Program-made: the position numbers and the translations under genes
The notes under the pieces: generated by a model
What the model was told of the DNA's origin: nothing
Databases searched by the model: none
The model's input: the letters and a program-made list of their open reading frames with translations, nothing else
Shown: positions 16,900-25,241 of the stretch, one piece after another
How the letters are laid out: every line of letters begins with the position of its first letter
How positions within the stretch are numbered: the stretch's first letter is position 1
DNA from: CAYRUD01 sp964427425
GTDB taxonomy: Bacteria > Chlamydiota > Chlamydiia > Chlamydiales > FEN-1388
Assembly: GCA_964427425.1 (NCBI GenBank)
Contig: CAYRUD010000013.1
Span: 62,001-126,000, forward strand
Reading direction: 5' to 3'
Length of the DNA: 64,000 bases

Positions 16900-18324
16900 T
16901 TACTTCTTTTTTAAGGCCTTTTTACATGCCTTTGAGAAAAGATCTTTTGCTTGAGACGCTGTTAATCTCTTAGATGGATTTGGATGGAGAGCTCCGGAAA
17001 TGGCTTCATATGCTAAAGCTTTTGCCTTTCCATCTTTTTTCTTTGCATGTTTTTCTATACTCTTTTTTAAGCGATTTCTAATCTCATCAAGCCCTTCTTT
17101 AAGCTCTTGAGCATATTTCCCAGAGTGAGGATTGCCTGGATTCTTGACTTGTCCAGCTCCTTTCGAGACCTCAAGTAGTTTATCGAACTTTCCTGGAGCA
17201 AAAAGACTGAGCATTCCAGCTCCAAGGGCATACACATCGCCTTTGGTAGAATCGCCTACAGTCTTTTCAAAATATTCCGGAGGCATATACGGATCAACGT
17301 GTTGGAGATATTGAGTAAGAGGATTGTAATCACTAGCCTTCATCAATCCCCCAAAATCAGAGACTGCGGCTTCAATCCTTACAGGTGACTCATTTTTTTT
17401 AACAAGAATATTTCCCAAGTGCAGATCTCGGTGAATATATCCTCTCTCATGGAGAGATTGGGCTCCCTGGAATGAGTCGCGAGCGATAGCAAGCTTCTTA
17501 GGAAAAGATACATCCTTATGAGACGATCGTTTTCTCTTCATATAACTTGAGACTGAACCTTGATCATAAAGAGGAAACAAAATACCCAAGCGAGCTTGGC
17601 CACTTTTCTCTTTAATATGCTCTCCATGAGAGAAATGAGAGACAAGCTTTTCCATCCCTTTGATCTTTTGCTGTCTATCAAGCTCATGCTTCAGACCTGC
17701 ATCACAGATACAATTTGCGACGAGCTCAGGAGAGTCCTCGTTATATTTAATTGAGAGAGTCGCAACCTTTTGATACCCTTTTCCGAGCACGTCAATGCCA
17801 TGGCTTTTGAGGTGAATATAGATAGATCCATCTTCAGTTCTTTCAATAGTTCTGGGGATAGAAAATTGGTTTTTCTTGCAATAGACAGGACCGGACTTTA
17901 ATGTAGGGAGCTTCTTTTGAATAAACTTGACAAGTTTTTTTACATCTTTCTTCTTTAAGCCTGTCTCTTTCTTTGATGATAGATTAAGAATAGCCGAAAC
18001 AGTTTTCTTCACCTTATCATCAATCGCTTTTGACTTCTCTTTTTTCAACTGTTTAGAAACTTTCTTGATCTCTTTTCTATACTTTTTCTCTATATGCGAT
18101 TTCTTATCTTTAATTAAGCTTGCAGTTGCTTTAACCACCTTTTTCAAGGTTTTATTCGATACCAATCCCGAACTTTTCGCTGCTTCTTTAACAGCACGAG
18201 CAAGCAATTTTCCAGACTTGTCTTTCATGTATAAAGAAGACACTAAATCACTTGGATCCATCTTTTCGGCATTATGAATATCAACCGATTTAGCGTAATT
18301 ATATAGACCACCTTCCAATGACAT
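16900..18324 (-). CDS. Ser/Thr protein kinase-like protein, paralogue 2 (no beta-3 lysine)
   Basis: This 474-residue protein is a clear paralogue of the next gene downstream. It shares the opening GLYNYAKSV, the SGKLLARA block and the whole kinase domain. The glycine loop is GKGYQKVA (181-188) with Lys186. The beta-3 segment reads V-A-N-Cys205 instead of VAxK. The catalytic loop is His298-Arg299-Asp300...Asn305, DFG is 323-325, and PPE and the alpha-F Asp (GDVYALGAGM) are present. A Lys-rich coiled-coil-like insert (about residues 70-110) makes it longer than its neighbour. The surrounding DNA is AT-rich. It lies downstream of ptsI but 125 nt away, with its own hairpin after it. Kinase fold is secure; substrate and location are unknown. 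Confidence 0.8.
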   Translation of the reverse strand: MSLEGGLYNYAKSVDIHNAEKMDPSDLVSSLYMKDKSGKLLARAVKEAAKSSGLVSNKTLKKVVKATASLIKDKKSHIEKKYRKEIKKVSKQLKKEKSKAIDDKVKKTVSAILNLSSKKETGLKKKDVKKLVKFIQKKLPTLKSGPVYCKKNQFSIPRTIERTEDGSIYIHLKSHGIDVLGKGYQKVATLSIKYNEDSPELVANCICDAGLKHELDRQQKIKGMEKLVSHFSHGEHIKEKSGQARLGILFPLYDQGSVSSYMKRKRSSHKDVSFPKKLAIARDSFQGAQSLHERGYIHRDLHLGNILVKKNESPVRIEAAVSDFGGLMKASDYNPLTQYLQHVDPYMPPEYFEKTVGDSTKGDVYALGAGMLSLFAPGKFDKLLEVSKGAGQVKNPGNPHSGKYAQELKEGLDEIRNRLKKSIEKHAKKKDGKAKALAYEAISGALHPNPSKRLTASQAKDLFSKACKKALKKK

Positions 18325-18449
18325 ATTAATTCCTAATTCTTATTTTATATTTAAAATTAATAAATAATATTAAATTTTAAATAATTAACTATTTAATATA
18401 AATAAAAACATTTTTAGAAAGAATATGAACAGATAAACAAAGAGCCACA

Positions 18450-20399
18450 TTACCGTTGGAGAGAAGAGGCGTACGCTCTTGCTTTTTGTAAGACTTCCGA
18501 GGAAGATGCGGATAGAAGTACTTGAGATGCGAGCTGGTCGACTTTTTGACCTTGGGAAAGCTGAATAACTTCTGATACTTCACGGGCACGCCGAGGCGGA
18601 ACTGAAAAAGAGGTGATGCCAAATCCAAGGAAAATTGGAATGAAGAGCGGGTCACTTGCAAGCTCTCCACAGAGACAAAGAGGAATTTCTTCTTTCTTTG
18701 CCTGATTAACGATATGTTTTATAATATGCAAAAATCCAACATGTCCTGAAAAAGGATGTTGATCGCCATCTAAAGGAGTGTTACTTACTCGATCGATTGC
18801 CAAAGTAAATTGGAGTAAGTCATTTGTCCCAATTGAGATAAAATCGATATCTTCCTTGAATTGAGAAATCTGAAGCGCAGCAAGTGGCAGCTCAATCATG
18901 ATGCCCACTTTCGGCTTCGCTATCAGTTGTTCTTCTATATGCTGCTTAGAATAAAGTTCCCACGCAGAAGAAAAAATTGCGAGATATTTTTGGAGAATCT
19001 CTTTCGAAGAGACCATTGGGAAAAGAATGCGAACATCGCATCCACGACATTGGTGAGCCGCAGAAAAAATAGCAAGAAGTTGTTTTTTCACAATGTTGGG
19101 ATAGGCGCTAATAAGAGACACCCCACGCTGCTCATCTTTAAGCGCTGGAATCCTTGAATCAAGTTGCCCTTCACTCTTATCGGAGCTAAAATCAAAAGTC
19201 CGAAATGCGATAGGTTGGCCATTGAGTGGCTGAATACATTTTTTATATTCTTCAACCTGATCTTCAAAAGAAGGAATTAAGCGACGTTGAAAGACGAGAT
19301 ACTCAGTTCTATAAAGCCCTACTTTCTGAATATTGTATTCAATCGATTGGGATATCTCGTCAGGACCATCGACTGTTGAGCAGACCTCAATATTTAGGTC
19401 TTTCTCATCAGAATGAGTTTCAGCATTCAGGTGACAGGAAAGAACCTTTTTTGGAATTTCTGTTAGTGGCGCTCGTTTTCCTTGAGGTCGCTCACTCCTT
19501 CTTAAAGAACTCTTCTTCTGCGCAAGACAAGCATTCAGACGCTGTAGAGTTGGATGTATAGTGACAATTCCGAGTTCAGGTTGAATGAGTATTGCATCTG
19601 AAGTTTTAACTTTCGTCAAGATATCCTCTGGCACGCCGCTAATATACGGAATACCCTTTGCCCGACACACGACAGCAGTATGCGACATTGCCCCGCCTTG
19701 GCATGTAATAACAGCTAACACTCTATTTGCAGTCAACTCTGATGCAATAGAAGGTGCCAAGGAATAAGAAACAACCGCTCCTAGTAAACCAGGGCGACGA
19801 ACTTCCTTTACAAGCTTGCGAAGAAGCTCCGACTCTTTTCTTCTCTTTTTCCTATTTAGGGAGGAAAGAATTCTATAACAAACATCTTCTACATCATCAT
19901 AGCGCTCTGAGAATTGACTACCAGGCATACATGAGAATGCGTGACGAAGGTGAAACATAGCATGAGCAACAGCTTGCTCAACACGCTGCCCTCTCTGTTT
20001 AATACCCTCTTCAATAGCTGATCTAAATATGGGATCGGAAATGAGCGCTATCTGAGAGGCTACAATATCGGCCTCAATACGATTATGAGTAGATTGAAAC
20101 TTAAGAGATAAAAGTTCAAGAGCCTCTAAACTATGGCGAAGAGCCTCATGAAACCTACTGAGCTCAGCATCAACTTCAAAAAAGATTGAATGATTGAACT
20201 GATCGACATCGATACGATTGTCGACAACTGCACTGATATGAGTATAGATAGGGTTTCCAGGAACAATAGTATGTCCTTGAAAAAGCGTCTCACGGCTTTT
20301 TGGGACACTGGAAGAGACTAGCTCTTCTACTTCTTGTTCATATTGACCCACGTGGATTTCCTCTTGCGATCTCATATCAAGATGAAGGGCCCTCCTCAA
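18450..20399 (-). CDS. ptsI: Phosphoenolpyruvate-protein phosphotransferase (PTS enzyme I)
   Basis: Enzyme I takes phosphate from PEP onto a His and passes it to HPr. The active-site block CQGGAMSHTAVV places the phosphorylated His at 240 (E. coli His189), and the C-terminal CGELASDP carries the catalytic Cys. The PEP-binding barrel shows GLYRTEYLVF, FRTFD, RILFPMVSS and ISIGTNDLLQF. At 649 residues it is about 75 longer than E. coli EI (575), with an N-terminal extension of about 45 and an insert near 285-330 (LRRSERPQGKRAP). The start overlaps ptsH by 23 nt; Met9 is another possible start. No sugar permease gene is nearby, so the pair probably serves regulation, as thought for chlamydiae. 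Confidence 0.93.
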   Translation of the reverse strand: MRRALHLDMRSQEEIHVGQYEQEVEELVSSSVPKSRETLFQGHTIVPGNPIYTHISAVVDNRIDVDQFNHSIFFEVDAELSRFHEALRHSLEALELLSLKFQSTHNRIEADIVASQIALISDPIFRSAIEEGIKQRGQRVEQAVAHAMFHLRHAFSCMPGSQFSERYDDVEDVCYRILSSLNRKKRRKESELLRKLVKEVRRPGLLGAVVSYSLAPSIASELTANRVLAVITCQGGAMSHTAVVCRAKGIPYISGVPEDILTKVKTSDAILIQPELGIVTIHPTLQRLNACLAQKKSSLRRSERPQGKRAPLTEIPKKVLSCHLNAETHSDEKDLNIEVCSTVDGPDEISQSIEYNIQKVGLYRTEYLVFQRRLIPSFEDQVEEYKKCIQPLNGQPIAFRTFDFSSDKSEGQLDSRIPALKDEQRGVSLISAYPNIVKKQLLAIFSAAHQCRGCDVRILFPMVSSKEILQKYLAIFSSAWELYSKQHIEEQLIAKPKVGIMIELPLAALQISQFKEDIDFISIGTNDLLQFTLAIDRVSNTPLDGDQHPFSGHVGFLHIIKHIVNQAKKEEIPLCLCGELASDPLFIPIFLGFGITSFSVPPRRAREVSEVIQLSQGQKVDQLASQVLLSASSSEVLQKARAYASSLQR

Positions 20400-20730
20400 A
20401 CTTTCTTATAAAGGCAGCCTCGAGCTCTTTAATAACTACCTCAGCATCTTCTCCCAAAGCTTGAATTGTTACCGTTGCATTCTGTGGTGCCGCGAGTAGA
20501 AGAATTCCCAGTACGCTTTTGGCATCGATAGTTTTCTTTCTATAGGTAATCGTCACTTGAGCCTTATAACGAGCAACTATTTTAACTATCTGAGTTGCCG
20601 GTCTCGCATGAAGTCCTTGTGCATTTCTTACTCTCAATCGAGCGCTTATCACACCATCCCCATCTAATTTTGATGCCAAGCAATGTTGAACGAAGCTCCA
20701 CGCCTGAGAACATGTTTCATGTTGAGCCAT
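20377..20730 (-). CDS. ptsH: Phosphocarrier protein HPr, N-terminally extended
   Basis: HPr relays phosphate from enzyme I. The 117-residue product is longer than typical HPr (85-90) because of about 28 extra N-terminal residues. The phospho-His is His41 in GLHARPA. Ser72 in DAKSVLG lies exactly 31 residues on, the same spacing as His15 and Ser46 of classical HPr, so the HPr-kinase site is kept. The gene overlaps ptsI by 23 nt. In C. trachomatis I recall the pair as CT337-CT336. Whether the N-terminal extension is real depends on the start; no Met lies between residue 1 and the conserved domain. Confidence 0.93.
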   Translation of the reverse strand: MAQHETCSQAWSFVQHCLASKLDGDGVISARLRVRNAQGLHARPATQIVKIVARYKAQVTITYRKKTIDAKSVLGILLLAAPQNATVTIQALGEDAEVVIKELEAAFIRKFEEGPSS

Positions 20731-21136
20731 GATGATACCCGTGCATTACATTTAGCCTCTCAGGGCTTAGCAAAAAGATATTGAAAAAGGCTTAAAAAGC
20801 TTTACGTAGCCAGGAAAGAAGAAGTTCTCTACTCACATCCTATTCTAGTAGAAAAGCTCCCTTTTTTATAAGAGCTCTTTTTCATCCCAAGAGACAGATT
20901 ATTTCATTTGAGCAATACATTTAATCGACCGCGATGAGTTCTAAGCTCCCACTTCAAAAGACATTGCATCATTTGACATTGAAATACCGCTTTTTTTCAA
21001 CAACTGTCAAAAAAAAGTGTATTGGAAGACCTATCAAGAGCATTTTAAAATTAATTGTAGACAGATTTAAGCCTAGAGAATGCCTATCCATGGATGAGAT
21101 AGCAAATAAATTATGGAAATATCAATTTTCAATAGT
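20731..21136. other. Intergenic region upstream of ptsH
   Basis: These 406 nt should hold the ptsHI promoter on the minus strand. A 68-codon plus-strand frame (20934-21140) encodes a basic, Lys-rich peptide but has no ribosome site and runs into the 3' end of the opposite gene. I do not treat it as a gene. No other structure was seen. Confidence 0.4.
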
Positions 21137-21982
21137 TTAAAATATTTCCTCGGGCTGCTGTGAAGGAGTTGGAGCTTTTGGCGCGCTCTTCGGGAATGGG
21201 CTTACAGCTTGCTGTGGAGCCCTCTCTCCCATAGGAGGGACAGCGCCACCTTGAGCTCTCATTCTACTTAATTGCTCAGCATCTCGGGAAAGCCCAGGCA
21301 GCCCCTGAGGAGCACGTGGAGCTCTTCTTACTGGCATTCTTGCGGGCTGTGGAGCATTTGAATCATCTTTTAAGATATTGCCAGTTCTATATGTCACTTC
21401 GCGTCTTAATCGGATGAGATCTTGAGCGAACTCCTGGTGATGGCACATCATGCTGATTGCCTCTAACCTTCTTCTGAAGTACTCCAAATCTCTTAAAGAG
21501 TTTTCTGCATTCGATCTATTAAAAAGATGGTGAATCCAAGCGAAAAAACCCTTCGCTTCAAGGTATTTTGTCGTAGCATCCTTCAACCGATCACACATAT
21601 GAATAGCTTTTTCTAAAACCTGGCGATTCAATTGGTGAATATAAGGACACTCAAGCCCTTTTTGGTCTGCCAATCTTAAAAGAGAGAGAAGTTGAGCAGT
21701 CACAGTAGAAAGTTTCTCAAGCTCTCTGATATCATTTCTCGTCAATGGCATTGGCTGCCAAAGAACTTGCTTTACCCTGAATGGGTTGATATGAAGAGTC
21801 CTTTTGTATGGCTTAACGATCTCTTTTTCACTCCACACAAGGAGTTTGTCATAAAAGCCGTGCGCATCGAAATCGCGCAAATCGTTTTCAATAGCTCGCT
21901 TTTCTTGCTCTTCTCGTCGACTCTCCTCCTTCCGAGGATCCTCACGAGGTATTTGATTAGGTGGTGTTTGAACTGCAGCCAT
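21137..21982 (-). CDS. Hypothetical protein with helical core and Pro/Gln-rich tail
   Basis: This 281-residue protein is unrecognised. Residues 1-35 are charged and disordered-looking. Residues 36-205 look mostly alpha-helical (for example LEKLSTVTAQLLSLLRLADQ and LRDLEYFRRRLEAIS). Residues 210-281 form a Pro-, Arg-, Gln- and Ala-rich disordered tail. No signal peptide or membrane segment is seen. It is monocistronic on the minus strand, facing rimO across 153 nt. Low-complexity tails attached to helical domains are common in secreted chlamydial proteins, but I have no direct sign of secretion here. Confidence 0.75.
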   Translation of the reverse strand: MAAVQTPPNQIPREDPRKEESRREEQEKRAIENDLRDFDAHGFYDKLLVWSEKEIVKPYKRTLHINPFRVKQVLWQPMPLTRNDIRELEKLSTVTAQLLSLLRLADQKGLECPYIHQLNRQVLEKAIHMCDRLKDATTKYLEAKGFFAWIHHLFNRSNAENSLRDLEYFRRRLEAISMMCHHQEFAQDLIRLRREVTYRTGNILKDDSNAPQPARMPVRRAPRAPQGLPGLSRDAEQLSRMRAQGGAVPPMGERAPQQAVSPFPKSAPKAPTPSQQPEEIF

Positions 21983-22135
21983 ACTATTTTTCTGATTTTT
22001 ATAAATTAAATGATATTGTACAGATTTTTAAATTTTCTGTTGGAAAAAAAATCATAAACCCAAATCATCTATATCCTTAACAGAGACCCTACAAATTTAA
22101 CACCTCAAAAAAATTAGAGTACTCCAACTTTTTAT

Positions 22136-23596
22136 ATGTCAGCTTCGCAGCCATCTCAATCACATACAAGCCCTCGATTTTCGATCTCGGGCAACAAGGT
22201 TTTTTTTGTTAGCCTAGGATGTCCGCGAAATTTAGTCGATACCGAAGTCATGATCGGCATTCTTTTAAAAAATGGATATGAAGCTACCAACTCAATAGAT
22301 GATGCTGATGTTATCGTTATTAACACGTGTGGATTTTTAGAAGCTGCACGACAAGAGTCAATTGAGACTATCCAATCAGCAATAGCTCAAAAGAAACCTA
22401 CAGCAAAAGTTGTTGCGACAGGATGCATGGTTCAGTCTCACAAAGAAGATATCGAACGATCATGCCCTGGTATTCACTATCTTCTCGGATCAGGAGATGT
22501 TGAAGGAATCTTAAAAGCCGTCACTGAAAAAGAGCATGGCGAGCTTGTTACCTCTAACCGCAGCTACCTCGAAGTTGGCGAAGTTCCAAGGACACTTTCT
22601 ACTCCTCAGCACTACGCTTATCTGAAAATCGCTGAAGGGTGCAGAAAGCGCTGCTCATATTGCATCATCCCAGAAATTAAAGGACCTCTTAAGAGTAAGC
22701 CTCTAGAACGAGTGATTCACGAGATGAACGCTCTCATCCAACAAGGCGTCAAAGAAATCATCTTAATTGCGCAGGATTTAGGTGACTGGGGAAGAGATTT
22801 AGGGTTCTCAGGATCCCAAGGATTAGTTCATCTCTTAAATGAGATTGTAAAAGATACGAGAGATTTTAAGATCAGACTTCTCTACGTCTACCCAGACGAG
22901 ATTTCATCATCTCTCATCGATGTCATGAAGAATAATACTCACAAGATTATTCCATATATCGACATGCCGATACAGCATGCGAACAATGAATTACTCAAGA
23001 CAATGCGCCGAGCGACAACAAAAGAAGACATCGTCTCGTGCATTGAAACATTACGTAAAGAAATCCCAGAAATTTCCATCCGAACCAGCATTATTGTTGG
23101 ATTTCCAGGAGAGACAGAAGAACAATTTCAAGAGCTTTGTCAATTTGTACAAGACATGCGGCTTGACAATGTCGGAATCTTTACCTATTCAAAAGAAGAG
23201 AAGAGCCATTCAGCACAATTACCAGGACATCTTCCTGAGGAAGTGAAAATCGAGCGCTTTAAAAAGCTGAATGCCATTCAACAGAAAATCGCTCGTTCGA
23301 TAAATAAGAAGCGATATCTTGGAAAGAAAATTGAAGTTGTTGTTGAAGGCTATCACCCTGAGACGCAACTTCTCATGAGAGGCCGACATGACGGACAGTG
23401 TCCTGATATTGATGGCCAAGTCATTATTAACGATGGACGCCTGGTTCGAGCTTTCGGTAGGCGCTATATTGTTGAAATCACTGACATATCCGAATACGAT
23501 CTTGTAGGACGAGTTGTCCAAGAGATTACTCATGAATCTACCAATGATAAACGCCACAACAGCTCACAAAGGAAGGCGAGGTTGCGCATAGTATGA
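22136..23596 (+). CDS. rimO: Ribosomal protein S12 methylthiotransferase RimO
   Basis: RimO is a radical-SAM enzyme that adds a methylthio group to an Asp of ribosomal protein S12. The 486-residue product has the MTTase N-domain cysteines in FVSLGCPRNLVD, NTCGF and TGCMVQ, the radical-SAM cluster CxxxCxxC in GCRKRCSYC (about residues 172-178), and a C-terminal TRAM-like segment (KIEVVVEGYHPE...). The SLGCPRNLVD start separates RimO from MiaB. The N-terminus has about 20 Ser-rich residues before the conserved strand, and the C-terminus a basic tail. The stop overlaps the lysS start (ATGA), so the two are coupled. The role in chlamydiae has not been tested as far as I know. Confidence 0.93.
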   Translation: MSASQPSQSHTSPRFSISGNKVFFVSLGCPRNLVDTEVMIGILLKNGYEATNSIDDADVIVINTCGFLEAARQESIETIQSAIAQKKPTAKVVATGCMVQSHKEDIERSCPGIHYLLGSGDVEGILKAVTEKEHGELVTSNRSYLEVGEVPRTLSTPQHYAYLKIAEGCRKRCSYCIIPEIKGPLKSKPLERVIHEMNALIQQGVKEIILIAQDLGDWGRDLGFSGSQGLVHLLNEIVKDTRDFKIRLLYVYPDEISSSLIDVMKNNTHKIIPYIDMPIQHANNELLKTMRRATTKEDIVSCIETLRKEIPEISIRTSIIVGFPGETEEQFQELCQFVQDMRLDNVGIFTYSKEEKSHSAQLPGHLPEEVKIERFKKLNAIQQKIARSINKKRYLGKKIEVVVEGYHPETQLLMRGRHDGQCPDIDGQVIINDGRLVRAFGRRYIVEITDISEYDLVGRVVQEITHESTNDKRHNSSQRKARLRIV

Positions 23597-25194
23597 CGAA
23601 ACCTGATTACCACAATACAGAAGACTTTATTGTTCGCTCTAAAACTCTCCATGAATTACGGGAGCTCGGAGTCAATCCATATCCCCACCGATTCGATGCA
23701 ACTGACTCAGTTGATCAGATCATCGAATCATTCGAGCGGACTAAAATTGGATCGAGCGACGATGCTGAAAAAGGCATAACACGTGAAGTGGCGCTTACTG
23801 GCCGTCTTATGCTCTTTCGCGCTATGGGAAAAAATGCTTTTGCCCATATCCAGGATCGAGGAAGTCGCATTCAGGTTATGTTCAACCGCGATCATACCGT
23901 TGTCAAGGGCTACAAGCCACAGGACGAAAACAGCCTTTCTCACTTTAAATTGATTGAGAAAAAGTTTGATCTTGGCGACATAATTGGCATCTCTGGCCAC
24001 CTCTTCCACACACAAAAAGGAGAGTTAACTGTCTATGTGAAAGAAGTCGAGCTTCTTTCCAAGAGCATCCTTCCTCTTCCAGACAAGCATGGCGGTCTTG
24101 CAGATAAAGAGCTGAGATATAGAAAGCGTTGGCTCGACCTTATCAGCCACCCAGATGTCCAAAAGACATTTAGACAAAGAAGTGAGATATTCTCAATCAT
24201 CCGATCCCACTTCTCCGACCTTGGCTTCTTAGAAGTTGAAACTCCAATCTTAGGAACAATCTACGGTGGTGCCGAAGCCCGACCATTCACAACAAAGCTT
24301 CATGCTCTCAACCAAGACATGTTTTTGCGAATCTCCCTTGAGATTTCGCTGAAGAAACTTTTGGTGGGTGGAATTGAGCGAGTCTTCGAGATTGGCAAAG
24401 TTTTTAGAAATGAAGGAATTGATAGAACTCACAACCCTGAGTTCACCCTCTTAGAAGCATATGCGGCATTTTGGGATTACAACGACATGATGCATCTCGT
24501 TGAGACCCTCTTTGAGAAGATTGCTCTGAAGCTCCACAACTCGACCAAAGTCGCCTTCTACTCTCCTGAGAAGAAAGAGACACTCATGATCGATTTTAAA
24601 GCTCCTTGGAAGCGTATGACAATGCAAGAAAGCATTAAGACATATGCCAATATCGATTGTGATGCTCTCTCAGACGATGAGATGAAAGCGATCTTAAGAA
24701 AGAGTGGAATTGAGGAAAAAGAACTTCAAGAATGCTCAAGAGGCCTTCTCATTCAGCTTCTCTTTGAGACAAAAGTTGAAGAGCACCTTATCCAACCACA
24801 TCACATTACAGATCATCCAATCGAGACTACCCCACTTTGCAAACCGCATCGCGATCCTATAAAGGCAAAACAAGGGCTCATCGAGCGATTTGAAAGCTTT
24901 GTCATCGGAAAAGAGATCTGCAATGCGTATTCTGAGTTGAATGATCCTCTGCTTCAGCGACAGCTCTTAGAGCACCAAGTTGAAAGAAGAGAAAAAGGCG
25001 ATGAAGAGGCAAGTCCACTTGATGAGGAATTTGTCGAGGCACTCTGCCAAGGTATGCCACCTGCAGGAGGCGTCGGTATTGGTATTGATCGATTGATCAT
25101 GCTCTTTACTAATAGCCAATCTATCAGAGACGTTCTCTTCTTCCCATGGATGAAGCCACGTCATATGGTAACTGCGGAAGATCACGAAGAATAA
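23593..25194 (+). CDS. lysS: Lysyl-tRNA synthetase, class II
   Basis: LysS charges tRNA-Lys. The 533-residue enzyme has an N-terminal OB-fold anticodon-binding domain (about residues 60-155) and the class II core: motif 1 (FLEVETPILG), motif 2 (VFEIGKVFRNEGIDRTHNPE) and motif 3 (GVGIGIDRLIMLF). The class II form is usual in chlamydiae. Its start codon overlaps the rimO stop. A 12-bp perfect hairpin five nucleotides after its stop closes the rimO-lysS unit and also faces the aas-like gene on the other strand. Confidence 0.97.
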   Translation: MTKPDYHNTEDFIVRSKTLHELRELGVNPYPHRFDATDSVDQIIESFERTKIGSSDDAEKGITREVALTGRLMLFRAMGKNAFAHIQDRGSRIQVMFNRDHTVVKGYKPQDENSLSHFKLIEKKFDLGDIIGISGHLFHTQKGELTVYVKEVELLSKSILPLPDKHGGLADKELRYRKRWLDLISHPDVQKTFRQRSEIFSIIRSHFSDLGFLEVETPILGTIYGGAEARPFTTKLHALNQDMFLRISLEISLKKLLVGGIERVFEIGKVFRNEGIDRTHNPEFTLLEAYAAFWDYNDMMHLVETLFEKIALKLHNSTKVAFYSPEKKETLMIDFKAPWKRMTMQESIKTYANIDCDALSDDEMKAILRKSGIEEKELQECSRGLLIQLLFETKVEEHLIQPHHITDHPIETTPLCKPHRDPIKAKQGLIERFESFVIGKEICNAYSELNDPLLQRQLLEHQVERREKGDEEASPLDEEFVEALCQGMPPAGGVGIGIDRLIMLFTNSQSIRDVLFFPWMKPRHMVTAEDHEE

Positions 25195-25199
25195 ATGAA

Positions 25200-25236
25200 A
25201 AAGAGCGCTTGCTTCCAATAGAGACAAGCGCTCTTT
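25200..25236. terminator. Bidirectional terminator lysS / acyltransferase-ligase gene
   Basis: A perfect 12-bp stem (AAAGAGCGCTTG/CAAGCGCTCTTT, 13-nt loop) lies between two convergent stop codons. On the plus strand GTCTTTTAT follows. The A-rich 5' flank gives a T-tract on the minus strand. Confidence 0.85.
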
Positions 25237-25241
25237 GTCTT

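Noticed and set aside
20934..21140. 68-codon basic frame between ptsH and the proline-rich gene
   Set aside because: No ribosome site, biased composition, and it runs into the opposite gene's end.
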